Assembly: GCA_027422505.1 (NCBI GenBank)
Contig: JAPQWV010001414.1
Coordinates: forward strand, 25,516-89,515
Length of the DNA: 64,000 nt
Origin: Craterostigma plantagineum
Lineage: Eukaryota; Streptophyta; Magnoliopsida; Lamiales; Linderniaceae
Direction of reading: 5' to 3'
Part shown: one piece after another, positions 1 to 12,362 of the stretch
Numbering within the stretch: the first letter of the stretch is position 1
Layout of the letters: the number at the start of each line of letters is the position of its first letter
The notes under the pieces: model-generated
Seen by the model: only the letters and a program-made list of their open reading frames with translations
Databases searched by the model: none
What the model was told of the DNA's origin: nothing
Translations under genes and position numbers: made by a program

Positions 1-3000
1 AATTCATGTGTAAAGAATATTAAATAAATAGTTGCCGAAAAAAAAAAAAAATTTTTTACAACTGGCGGGCATGGTAAATGAAGGCTCGCCCCGCCCTACT
101 GGCGGGTAACGGACCTGGTGGGCCCTACCCATCCTAAAAATAAAAATGAAAAAAAAATATATTTAAAAAGGAACATTAAAATAAACTAATGAAGTTGAAT
201 TACTCCTAATTAAATTTGAATTAATTAATGAAATTTATTTTGTTATTAAATTGGATTAAGTTAAAATTGAATCTCAAAAATATAAACTCATATAATTCAT
301 TTATATAATAATTATTTTAAAAAAATTTGGTGGGCCTACACGAGGCCAAAATCAAATGTTAAGGGTGTAAAGAGTGGTATAGGGGTGTAAATAGTAACAC
401 CCGGTATTATGGGTACTCTTCAGTACAAACAAGGCGGTCTCGGATTATCAGGTGCTTCGAAAATGCCAAGTGATGCAAGAACGTATTTATACGTGTAAGA
501 ATACTGCGTACACTATCAAATGACATCTGCCTCTTATTATAGGCAAAACTATTTAATCTTGAACGGAAAAATGGTAATTTCTTTTAAGATTAAATTTAAT
601 GACGTAATGAGTATCGACTTTTCACTTTCCAATTCTGGCAAAGCTAATTTTGAATATATATTATTTAACAATTGGCTATATATAGGAAGGAGTACTTCCA
701 ATTTCACCTTTTACGAGTTCTCTGCACAATGCACATCATCCGATCTAAATATATATAATACTGAAAAAGGTGTTTAAAATAGAATACGAATCATTGTATT
801 GAAAGGGGTCTGAAATCATGATATACATTGAAATTAAATTACGCCATCAAAACATTGTAATATAATATATAGTCTCTTAGGCGCCGGACAGTGCCATCTG
901 CCGAAATGTTCTACGCATACGAGGCGTACGTAGTACATACGTACCAGTTTAATCTTTTGTAGTTTTATTATCTTAGTTAAAAACAAAAAACAGAGAAATG
1001 AAAAGGAGAACTTAGACATGAAGCTATTTTCATGTTCATGTATATATCAATATCAATCTCGTCCGCATTCTAAAGATATGAATCAAGTGTTATTAGTCTT
1101 TTCTTTTATCTATCAAAATGTTACTTTGTCAAAGGGGAAAATAACCAGAAAAGAATTATTTGGTTTTTTTGTATTTGTTATAATCTATAAGCAACTTTAC
1201 ACATTTATGAACGTAGGGCCATTTAATTGGATGATAAGCAAGGAGAGGACTAATACAAAATGTCAACGTATGGCGTTGCATTAACTTCCCACGCTTCCCA
1301 CACATTTTAATTAAAAATAATACAAGTATTTTTAAAGTATGTGAAATTCCTCAATACGCCCGCAGATATGATAAGATTTTCTCTTAAAAAAAACGTAAGA
1401 TAATCCTCCATCTGTTTCATATTACATGTCGTTTAAGGTTATTGCACACAAATTAAGAAATAAAATAAATACCCATTATACCCTTAATTAATTATATGAT
1501 CCCATTTAAGATAGGGGCAAAACTGGAAATAGTCAATATCTTTTATCTTGAAAACTGTAAAACTATCTTGAAAACTGCAAAACGACATGTATTTTAAACA
1601 AAAAAATTCCTACAACGGCATTTATCTGAAAACCGAGGAATAATATACACGGTTTGTACACTTGGACATTGGTTGCTATGACAAATAAATGCAACTGTTT
1701 GAGCTTCAAGGTGTCTTTCAAGAACAACTTGGTAGTAGGCCCTTCTTCAATTAATGGATGACTTTTCAGAGCATTGAACTAATTACATAAAGTCGTATGT
1801 CTTGCAATTGAATGCAGCTATGGTCCGCATATGTTATCATAGACACACATTATCAAATGTCTATTCAATTTATAAATAGAGGATGAACGAAGATTGTTTG
1901 AACAATATCCACTCCAATCAGATCAGCCATCCCTTTCTTTAGAAAAATACAAAATTTACCTTTTTTCATGCAATTAATATTTGAATAGAAAATTCAAATT
2001 TAAGAACGAGACGCGTTCATGAAAAGGATGGGTACTTATGGGACTACTTGTAGACACACGCGTCATTATTTATTTATTTATTTATTTAATTTTTAGTCAC
2101 AACTGCAAGTTGTCCTACGGATAAGCATAATAATAATAACCTCTAATTATTATACGTAGTCTAATCATTCCTTGTGGTTGTGTTAGCAAATATCTTTTAA
2201 TTCAAAAATTTACCATAGTTTTTATAGATAAAAAATTGTCCTTATGTCACAGAAAAACGTAAAATTTGTCAATACTTCGTTCGAGCCATTTCTTTTAGTA
2301 AAATTAAAGATTGTGACATTAAATCTTTAAGCAGTACAAGTTTGTGGAAAACGGCTTTAGCTGTATATCAAGATTTATTCACTTTTTTTTTTTTTTTCCA
2401 ACGATAGCTTGCCATTACTAAATTACGAGTAAAACGTGCTAAACAGCACATAGATCGTTTCGCATTACAAGTCTCAGAAAGAGGACAGAAACAAAATCAC
2501 CCCATGACAAAGGTCCACGAGGGACAAAAAAAACCGACAGAACAAAAATATTATTAGACTAAAAAACTATAACAGAAAAAGCATTAAGTAATCTACTATA
2601 CTTTTCACTTTAACTTGGGCTTCGACTTATAGATTTTTATTTTCATCGACTGTGGCTCCATTAAGGAGAAAGGCTCATTGAAGGTCGAGAGAGAAAAGTT
2701 TACGAACGCCGGGAGACAGGTGGACTGCAAAAGTGGTTTGAAGTCAAGATAAACGATGACACTACAAGATTAGCAGATCGCACATTCGAGGTACGGAATC
2801 TTAAAAACTAACAAGGAATAAAGGCAGTATCCATAGTTAGGAGCGGTTGACAGAAAAACGGCGAGGTAGAATTTAAGAATGTAGTTTATCAAATTAAAAA
2901 TTAATGTTATTTTCCTTCCTTTTTTCTTTTTTTCTCTCTCACAAGTAAATTTATTTATAGCTTTATGAGAGGAACGTGTTTACAGCTATTAGATTTGAAT

Positions 3001-6000
3001 GCGTTTATCGTTAAAGACCATGAAAGTGAATTTGATGGCATTTAGTTACGTACACTAGCAACAAACTCAATATACTTTTTAAAAAAACAAAATATTTATA
3101 CGAGGTTTTCTTGAGGTCATAAAAATTCCCACCTTTTTCCAATAGTTAATTGTCGCCAGATGCACAAAGATCCAAAAAAACCTATGAAGACATACAGATT
3201 AACCAATATCAACCACGTGCTCTATTAACAACAGGCAAAAAAAAAAATAAACAATCACGCATTAATATACTAACATATCTAATCTATGAATTTAACACTA
3301 AATACATAGTGATTGTTTACGTTACGTTGAAGTATTGGGGAGGGACGTATTAAGTAAATTAATTAATACCGTGGGTGGACTTTAGAAATAAATTATAAAA
3401 TCGTACCACTAAATTGAGATGCTTATGTAGCAGCACGACCACGAAACTATGTGCCGGGCAATACAGATTTCTTAAGTTAGCTAAATTTGAGAAAACCACT
3501 CTCTAATTTATATTGGGAGAATATTAAATTTTTCGCGTGAAATATGTCTCCCTCTAAATGAGGAACTCTCTTTTTCTTATATAATTGGAACGACAACGGA
3601 AAGACGGATTATATGAAAACGCCATTCACTTTTGACTCTACATACGACATATTTATCATTTTTACCTTGTGTGTCTTATGTCTATAAATATTAGTGTATG
3701 AACATATAATTTAAGATTTGCTATACCCCACAATATTTTTTAAGATTGTTGTCCAAGTTGCGCGTTGGAAACCACGCAGGATGATTTCCGAAATAAAACC
3801 ACTTTTTTTTGTTGTTTCCTATCAAATCCAATGCACGATATAAAAGAATATTGTGAAGATGACTTATATGATGGACTTGGCCGTATATTACTCGCAAGAG
3901 GTACTTAATCCATTTCTTTTTTTTATTAAATAATTCTAAATATCGAGAGCAGTGCTTTCTTATACATATATATGACCCTTGTAAATTGCAGCTAATGAAA
4001 TCTTGTAGATCTTTGAGATTAGTGAATTTGATTTGAAAGTGATACATCAATCGTGAATGGATTTTGTGGAATTTGACATATGATATTCTTGCTTTTTAAA
4101 TTACGTATTTTATATCCGATTAAGATAAGTCACTTCCTTTCCAATCTATCCTTCGACCTTACAGATAACACTTGGCTGTTTATTGTAAGTATCCCATATG
4201 GCAAACTCTCACTTACCTTAACAATACTCTTTTGCCTGATTTAAATCCTTTACTAAGTAAAGTAGTTATTTAATTAATGACGATGGACATACGTATTGAG
4301 ACACGTGCTAATCTCATATAGAGAAAGTCAAGCTAGTAAGTGTTTAAGTAATTAATCATACTAGTACTACTTGCACACTTGTACTATAAAATATAAATAT
4401 ATTATCATAATAATTAGTGTTAGAACAATATTAACTAAAAATAGTAATTAAATATGGTGAGTGCCTTCTTTTTATCATATAATTAGATTAAAGAGAATAA
4501 TATTAATAAAAATAGTAGTGAGTAGCTTTTATGTACGTTAATAGTAGATAGTGGTAGTGCCTAGCGGGTGTTGAGTTTAATTTGTATTATTGTTATTTTA
4601 TAATGAGAAATCAATTGGATTTGAACGGTTTGTATCATGTCTGAGCGATATATTATAAATAGATTTAGTGAGACTTATTATTAAAATTGTTATATAGTTT
4701 AAAATTTTTGGAATGTCAGCGTAGATGCAACGGGTACGGCACATCGGCACTGATTTGTACGCAAATGTGCATGTATGATATTTGATATATATGTAGATGC
4801 ATAATTAATTGATTATGATTATGTTATAGTTATATTGCTCGAGGCCTGAGGCTTTCATGGGAGGAACCTAACAAAAACTAATAATATTAATTTAAGTTTA
4901 GTAATGTCCAATTAAATATAACTAGGATAGGATGCACTTGGCTAGACATAAGTGACAGCAAAATAATATTACTTACTAGGTGCTAAGTCTATAATAATAA
5001 CTAATCAAAGCCAGTTGAATCAATTAGTTGATCCTCAATTGACAATTAATTATGCATATATAATAATAGCAATAATGAATCTTCATGCGTGTTGCTCTGT
5101 ATTAAATAGTCTCTAATCACGAGACTGGTGCTTTGAATCAAGGACTAGTTCACTGCAATAATAATGGACAAAACTCTAGTAAAATATTATTACCAATTAA
5201 GAACAATACTAAAATAATATAGAATAAGCGGAATTAGATCTTGAACAGCTAAAATAGATTGTAATGCTGAATCTATAATATAATTTACTTAGGACGACTA
5301 GGAAAATGTAAAAATGTAACACCATATGGTTGTTTAAAATTCAGTATTAGTGGATCACAATAAGAGCCCAACAAGAAATTCCGAAGGGGATTTTAAGCCC
5401 ACATTGATTAATATTGCTTTCAATAGCCCATCAAAAATTATTTAACCTCTCTTCTTCAACCAATAACTTTCAGCTCAATCGATCTCGCTTGTCATTCGAC
5501 ATGGAGCATACTTGATGATTGGATGTTACCCTCCCTTTTATCCATGAAAAGGTGGCCGCTTATTCATATAATTAAAATTAAAAGGTTAATATTTATAATA
5601 AATTGATTATTCTTTCATGGAACATATCCCCGTGCATCCCAGTTACTCGATAAATGCCTCAGAGGCATATGCAGCAGAACATATATTGTAGCATTCTTTT
5701 GTGCGGTGTGTTAATACCGTTTTCAATATCTTTTGCCAATAATAAATTCTTTAACACCACACCATTACATTATGCATTATCTAACTAATTTCAGTAGCTT
5801 GGAATGCCGTGTGGACCTCAATGGAAGGGTCAACGTTGAGAAGATATGATGTCCAGTTGGCAATGTTCATGCAGAGCTGTAGAAGGAACCTAGCTGCAAA
5901 AAGAAGGTACCCATGCAAAAAGCAAAAACCAACTCCAAAAAAAAAAAAAAAAAACTTGTAATCATCATCGTCCATAATTGAAACATCCCTAGATAAAGCT

Positions 6001-6243
6001 ACGACCTTTGACAGTCTGTAAAAAAAATGGCCTTTAATACAGATAATATATATGTTATTTCGGGGCCTCCACGAAATTCATGTATCTTTAAAATCAATTA
6101 TTCGAACAAATGGAGGGCTATGATCAAAACCCACCAACCACACCTTCCCTAACGAGCATTATATATACCTGTTCCATGCAGTGGATGCTTGCTTATCTTT
6201 CATTTGCTTCGACTTATGTTCTTTAAATTTCTTGAATTTAACC
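1..6243. other. AT-rich intergenic region
   Basis: No open frame here resembles a known protein and none is supported by plausible splice sites. The stretch is AT-rich, with poly-A/T runs, a GC-rich patch near 60-135, and a TTTA microsatellite near 2070-2090. A short Stowaway-like element is annotated separately at about 1405-1620. The last few hundred bases probably hold the promoter of the GASA gene that starts at 6244. I see nothing else to support. Confidence 0.6.
1405..1622. mobile_element. Stowaway-like MITE (probable)
   Basis: The left end reads CTCCATCTGTTTCATATTAC followed by ATGTCGTTT, similar to the CTCCCTCCGT... start of plant Tc1/mariner Stowaway MITEs. About 200 bases further on, ACGACATGTATTTTAAAC lies in inverted orientation. 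The arms are imperfect and the exact ends and TA duplication are not certain. It has no coding capacity. Confidence 0.4.
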
Positions 6244-6652
6244 ATGAAGGCCTGGATTGGTGCGTTGTTACTTGTTGCGGTGATTCTCAGCTCCACTTTC
6301 CTAGAATCAACTACAGCAGTTGAAGACATCTCAGGTATATATTGCATATTAGCTTGTCCTAACACGAACACTTTTAACAACACATATAATAAGTATATAC
6401 GTCTGTTCAACATATACATACGTAGGGTTCTGTGATCCCAAGTGTGCTGTGAGGTGCTCGAAATCTGGGAGGCCAAAGCTGTGCCTAAAGTACTGTGGGA
6501 TATGCTGCAGAGAATGCAATTGTGTGCCACCTGGCACATATGGGAACAAGGATATGTGTCCGTGCTATAGAGACAAGATGAGCTCTAAGGGAACTCCCAA
6601 TGTCCCTGAAATAAAATCAAAGCCTATATATATTCTTGATGTGATGTGTTGA
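6244..6652 (+). CDS. GASA: GASA/snakin family cysteine-rich secreted peptide
   Basis: Two exons, 6244-6334 and 6426-6652, with a GT..AG intron; 105 residues as written. Exon 1 encodes a signal peptide ([17 protein letters not shown]). Exon 2 carries the GASA domain: FCDPKC, RCSKSG, the CC pair in YCGICCREC, then [11 protein letters not shown] and CPCYRD. GASA (gibberellin-regulated/snakin) peptides are secreted, have 12 conserved cysteines in six disulfides, and act in growth control and antimicrobial defence. The family normally ends K-C-P-stop. Here the assembled frame reads NVP and runs on 14 more residues to a terminal Cys, while TGT CCC TGA sits at 6601-6609 one frame away. A single missing base near 6599 would explain this. 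The identity is secure; the C-terminus is not. Confidence 0.9.
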
Positions 6653-7443
6653 TGAGCTCATGTGTGTTTATTAATTACTATGTTGTGCAGTTTGTTTGTA
6701 ATAAACAGCCTCTGTGCTGAAGTGAAGTGAGTTATTAAAGAACAGTGAATGCTTGTTTGCATGGAATAAATAACTGTTTGATTCCTATGATCATGTCTGC
6801 AAATACAATACCGTTAATTTAATGGATTCTTGTGAAAGTCGTCGCTCACAAGAAAAGTGTCGTATTCTTCTTGGTAATGTCATTTACCCTTTACTTTTAG
6901 CTCATTAGACTTTCGCCATTTGGAATATCCATCGTCTCAAGTCCTCTTTTATTCGTTGGAGTATTCTCCAAAGCTTTGGCCAAATATCTTTCTTTCAGAA
7001 TCCACTTTAAGATCACTGAAATATTAGAACGGACAACATGGAAATAAGGACCATGGGTGTGCATGATTTACAATTTTCAAGTCTAGGCCCGTTTTGTAAC
7101 TAGACCATTAATCATAAATTAATGACAGTTTGAACCAACCCTTAACCCTCGCCTAATCTAAACCTCAGTGTGACGTTTCTTTCCCAATCGGTGCACAAAC
7201 TCCGACGAGAGCTTAGCCATTACAAGGTACTTTAAAAGAATTCGGGCAAAAAGAAAAGCAAGGAAAGAAAAGGCCCAGTTTTGAGTCGTACCATTTTTGC
7301 CCGCTTTCTCAATTACCTTGCTTGCTTAGCTCACACGTCCTCGCTCGACCCCCTTTCCCCAACACAACAAACACGCTTGCTAGCTATCTATCGGCGATCT
7401 CACGCCTTAAATGAGACTTTAGTTGGTAATATTTGATGATCCT
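6653..7443. other. Intergenic region between GASA and WAT1-type genes
   Basis: The first ~130 bases are probably the GASA 3' UTR, with AATAAA-like signals near 6700 and 6765. The rest is unremarkable AT-rich spacer. The CT/C-rich stretch near 7320-7380 probably belongs to the promoter or 5' UTR of the next gene. No coding feature is seen. Confidence 0.5.
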
Positions 7444-8512
7444 ATGAGCAGGGTTTCGCTAGCAATGGCCAGTGGAGCTGAGGCGCACAGAGCCCACGTG
7501 GCATTGGCGGCCGTACAGGTGTTCAGCGGCGGATACCATGTCATCACCAGGTCGCACTCAACGTTGGTGTCAATCAGCTCGTCTTCTGTGTTCTTCGTGA
7601 TCTTCTCGCTCTGTCAATCCTCGCGCCGGTCGCCTATTTTCGTGAAAAGTTGGTGCCTTTGACCCTTTTTTATATATCTATTTCTTTGCCTTCTGTTTCT
7701 CGGGATTCTTAATCAAGGCCTGTCGATGAATATTTGTTCTGTTTGGTTGAGCAAATGTGTTGGTTTTGGTTATGTTTTTTGTTGAGCTGATTGGAATGAA
7801 TGAAGCAGAGGATAGGAAATGGCAAGGACAAATGTGTGTGTCTGCGTGTCTGTGTGAAGGTCGGGTTTTGCATTGGAGATTTGGCTCTTCCTGAGATTGG
7901 ATCGTTACTACATTGGTGAGCTGATTTGGGGATGAATCATAGGATAGGAAATAGGTAAGGTAACATGTGTGTGTGTGCGTGTGTAGGTCGGGACTTGTGT
8001 TGGAAATTTGGTTCATTATCGAATTTCCAATGTCAGATAATCTTGGATCGTGTATGGTAATACCGTAGCCTGCATATCGACATAAGATAAAAATGAAGCA
8101 TTTGATGTTCATCAATGGTATCTTTCATTTGGGAACAGAAAAACATCGTTTCATATAGTTCTGCTGACGAGGGATCAACCTTATATTGTTTTGATAGTGT
8201 AACATTTACACGTTGTGCCATCTTATTGATTCATTTTCATTCCTTACAGAAGGGCAAGGGTCCCATTGAATCGACGGTTGGTAATAGGGTTCTTCTTTCT
8301 AGGTCTAACAGGGTAAGTAAATCATTTTTCAATGTTACTTTCAGTCGGAGTTATTTCCCAAGCATCGCAAGCTAATCGTCGGTTTATTCAGTATTTTCGG
8401 CAAACCAGCTTTTGTTTCTTCTCTGGCCTTGGCTACACAAATCCAACTTATGCTGCCGCCATACAACCTGCTATTCCAGTTTTTACTTTCATACTAGCTG
8501 TATTGATGGGGT

Positions 8513-8571
<59 letters not shown>

Positions 8572-8575
8572 ATTC

Positions 8576-8657
<82 letters not shown>

Positions 8658-8660
8658 ATA

Positions 8661-8693
<33 letters not shown>

Positions 8694-9723
8694 GTCACAT
8701 ACATATGCATTTAACTCTTACATATGTGATTGCTTACAGTACAGAACGGTGAATTAAGAAAAACCGAAGGTCAAGCAAAGATATTAGGCACCCTCGTTTG
8801 CGTTTGCGGTGCCATTCTAATGGCGATGTTCCGTGGGCCATCAATATTAGGTTACAGAGAATCAGAATTTGCAGCCCATAACGAGATAAGTGCAAAGGGT
8901 CAGCCCGAGCCCGTCGGTTGGTTGATCTCTACGTTGTCGACTTGGGATTCGATAATTGGCATCTGGGAATTTTATGCTTGATTGGAAATTGCATGTGCAT
9001 GGCAACTTATCTCGCTATTCAGGCTCCAATTTTAGCTAAATATCCAGCTAGCATATCAGTGACAGCATATCGTACTCGTTCGGTGCGCTGTTTATGGTCA
9101 TCGCTGCTTTCTTTATGACGAATGAGTCGACAGATTGGAATCTTACGCAGTCTGAGCTTTTGCTGTACTATACGCTGTAAACATTTGTTTCTCAGTTTGA
9201 TCTCGTTTCTTTTTAGTACGCTGACATGGGAATATTTGAAAACCTCATCTTCCTTTTTCAGGGAATATAGCATCGGCTCTAAACTATGGACTTCTTACAT
9301 GGTCGAACAAAATGCTCGGTCCTTCCTTGGTTGCTCTGTACAATCCCCTCCAACCAGCTGCTTCGGCTTTCTTGTCAAGAGTTTTCCTCGGAAGCCCAAT
9401 CTACCTTGGAAGGTTATAATCTCTTTCCAACTTTATGTTACTATTGGTTCATGAATCAACACTCAACTTATAGCAGTTTCTTCTCTCTTACATAAGCAGT
9501 TGCAATACTTGTTTTCAGATATAAAGATTGCTGATACAATCGTGTAAATTTGAAACAGTGTTCTTGGGGGCTTCTCATTATTGCAGGACTTTATCTTGTG
9601 ACTTGGGCATCTCACAGAGAGAAACAAGTCCGTTCGTCTGAACCTCTCATCAGCAGAGATTCACCGATGAGTAAAGTTTCTTACCAGCTAGGGCAGATTT
9701 TCTCAGGCTCTTCGACTTCGTAA
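7444..9723 (+). CDS. WAT1-related protein (EamA/DMT-family transporter, nodulin MtN21-like)
   Basis: Six exons fit GT..AG sites: 7444-7648, 8250-8312, 8392-8510, 8740-9176, 9262-9412 and 9559-9723. An in-frame ATG at 7465 is an alternative start. The product is a ten-helix drug/metabolite transporter-fold protein of the plant WAT1 group. WAT1 itself moves auxin at the tonoplast, but substrates of most relatives are unknown. Telling blocks are [76 protein letters not shown], and a hydrophilic serine-rich tail ending GSSTS. One-base breaks are needed near 7550, 8404, 8417, 8749, 9160, 9265 and 9566, mostly in short homopolymers, so the assembled frame is interrupted. Intron 3 carries a large microsatellite. 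I favour a functional gene with sequencing errors over a pseudogene, because splice sites and domain order are intact. Confidence 0.85.
8516..8695 (+). repeat. Compound (CT)n-(CTAT)n-(CT)n microsatellite
   Basis: A pure CT run at about 8516-8552 passes into CTAT tetranucleotides (8553-8657, with two short interruptions) and back to CT (8662-8694). It lies wholly within intron 3 of the WAT1-type gene, starting five bases after the donor. On the sense strand it is pyrimidine-rich and ends about 45 bases before the acceptor. Confidence 0.95.
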
Positions 9724-10103
9724 CGAAGATCGTGGATTAGCGGTTTATACAAAGACGTGATGATTCTGTGTCTTTATTAAATTTATTTGAGACATGCACA
9801 AAAGAAGGCTCATGATGGCATAACTTCCATAGACGCAAAACCATTTCCTGAGATTGATTGATTATACATGACTTCATTTCTTCATTTCTTTGATCTTTTT
9901 GCTTGCACATTAATCACATACAATGACTCCAGTATATATGTTAAGGTGGTCTTGTGGATCGAGCATATATTAATCACAGAGTCTATCGCTCATACAAAGT
10001 AAAATAATAAACATCTGAAGCCAGCCAGCCATTATGTAATAATAATCTAAGTGAAGTCATTAAGTAGACTGACTGAACTAAGATTGATTAGTAGTAGTCA
10101 GTT
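9724..10103. other. Intergenic: facing 3' UTRs
   Basis: The WAT1-type gene (+) and the SirB1-type gene (-) converge here. The sequence probably holds both 3' UTRs. No repeat or coding feature is seen. Confidence 0.5.
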
Positions 10104-12362
10104 CTATGTAGCTGTCAGTTGACCCTTTTGTCCCAACGAAGTCCATGAAAGTTCAAGCTTCATGAGATGAAAGCTTCTCGACGAAAGGCTCCAATTCCTG
10201 AGATTCTTCTTCGGGTGCAAAAGCCATGCATATGCTCAGTTCTTGAACTGCAGCCTCATATTCTCTGCATATAGATTCAGACAGTAAGAAATGGAAAAGC
10301 TGTAATAAAGCAAGAAGATATAAAAAGGGATTGATTTTACTTGTTATAGTACAACATCATGCCATAGTCTCTCCTCAAAGACCAGTTATGGGGCTGTAAG
10401 ATTAGCAATCTCTCTGAAGCCATCATCGCCAGCCTGAACACACACACACACACACAAGATTAACGTTGGTGAGAAAGATTGACAGAAAGTATACAGAAAG
10501 ATATATATATATATATATATTTATATATTATGCCTCAGATCCTTGGGGCGTAGCAAAGCCGTGCTCGAACCACAGTCGTTGAACTTCTCCGATTTATGCA
10601 AAGACCTCAAAGGAGAGGTCAGCATAAGCCCGTGATTTGATCTTGAGCGTTTCCAGTAAAGCCTCTGCAAATATACATGTTATTTATCTATTTCTCCACG
10701 TGTGAAGGTATACAAAAAAAAAAAAAACTCAGAATGAAAAAATTTAGATGCGGAGAGATCGATGGGGCTCACAATCAGATTAGCCAAAGCAATTCCTATG
10801 ATATCTCTGTTTGTAGCGATATCGAGAGCTAAGAGGCAATCAGCAGTTATGTCCGAAGCCTTGGATTGAGGGTCGTCAACGCACTTACCATTAACAACCT
10901 TAAACAAGCATTCTCCTGATGTTACCTTAACAACTCCTACGAAAAGAAAAAAGCTGTAAAGTTGCCATATTGATCACTAGAAATGTAAATATTTACTAAC
11001 GAAAAATACTTAGGATCTGTCAGTGGCTAAATACCGACAAGAAAGGCAGTTTTGTTCTCTAACACTTACCGTTAATCAGCAGTTTGTTCGTTAGCGCTTA
11101 CCGTAAATGTCAGTTTGTTCGTTAACACTTGTATTTTCTTTCTATCACAAAAATCATTTATGTCTTTAAAATGTATAAATCAACACAAAAGGATTGCATT
11201 TATTAGATGGAAACGTAGTCATAATACCTGGGGATTCCCTGTCTGGGGCCATATCAAAAACTGTTCCCCAACACGAGACCCCACTATGGTCAGATTAATT
11301 CTTCGACAAACCTCGATATATATCACGCTGAGCAAAATCGCTATCAAGGTACGAACATTGAATAAGATTGTCAGTTCATTTTGGTAAAGTAACATGTGCA
11401 CTATGAACAACATATATGTACGCATATGATTACCGCTGGTGCTTTTAGAGGCTAACGCCGAGTGCACGTAAGAACAACTTGAGTCGACTGCGAACGGAGA
11501 CCTTTTGAAGCCTTTCGAATGAAAGAGAACTTTATTAACAGCCTCGACGACTTCAGACAAGTCACATCCAATGTCTCTTGGGACTAACTCAGCTTCGACT
11601 TCTTTAGCTAAGGCGTCCAATTCCATTAGCCACTCGATTATGTTCTTACCAGACATTGGCATAGATTCGATACTTTCCCAGTCATTTGCTTCATTCAATG
11701 ATGAAGTGCCTCTCCTTTCCTTAATGTAAGAACACGTGTCGATCTCCCGATGGAGCTTAAAAAATGCCTCATCTTCGGCAGCGATGTAAAGTAATGCCTG
11801 ATAAAGGTTACGTAAGAAAACAAGCGTCTAAAGATTTGTTCTCGTTTTGAGTTTAGTCCCATGATTGATATTATTTTACCTTTGCAAGTGAGATGTCTTT
11901 GTCCTTGGACTGGAAAGATATCTCTTGGGCAAATTTGGCTCTAGCATCTTCGAGGGCCTAACAGATCACAAAATACATGTAAAGGTCTTCTCACAATTTA
12001 TATGATAATAGAAGAAATGATTAAAAGAAACCACACTTCAACCTTTCTATAGAAATCAGCTTGGAAGAATTACATGGATTGGTGACGGATGATGAAGCAG
12101 CAATTGAACTCTGCAACTTTGCAGTCTTGAATGAAGCATTTCCTCCTATTTCAGCAGAAATTCCATAGTTCTTGCAGTTTCCACCGCTAACATCAAAAAC
12201 CATACCTAATGATGATTTCAAGAACACAGAATTATTGATCTTTCTAAGTTTTTAGAGTTTACATTCAACAATAACACTATACGAGCAAAAGAATTCGATA
12301 TGAAATAGGAACTTAAATACCATACCTGCCCCAGTTTCCCAACGAAGGAAAGACATGGACAT
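10104..12362 (-). CDS. SirB1/transglutaminase-like N-terminal domain protein, probably plastid
   Basis: Exons in transcript order: 12362-12326, 12205-12043, 11957-11880, 11797-11434, 11340-11228, 10936-10773, 10664-10534, 10433-10341 and 10264-10104. Exon 4 has GKNIIEWLMELDALAKEVEA and RDIGCDLSEVVEAVN. Exon 5 has SVIYIEVCRRINLTIVGSRV and FLIWPQTGNPQ. Exon 6 has NGKCVDDP and DIATNRDIIGIALANLI. The last exons hold the tetratricopeptide-like tail (SERLLILQPHNWSLRRDYG, MAFAPEEE). Plants have this family as a conserved protein of unknown biochemical role related to bacterial SirB1. The leader is serine-rich and transit-peptide-like, but its true start is unsure and a further upstream exon at 12.7-13.0 kb is possible. 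One-base errors are likely near 12080, 10925 and 10170. As written the frame stops at 10153; the family's longer tail reads on to 10104. Intron 7 has a GC donor. Confidence 0.8.

Noticed and set aside
520..777. 85-residue plus frame in the first kilobase
   Set aside because: No recognisable domain, AT-rich codons, no splice or promoter context.
7444..9723. Calling the WAT1-type gene a pseudogene
   Set aside because: The same kind of one-base breaks occur in essential neighbours, and all splice sites and helices are present.
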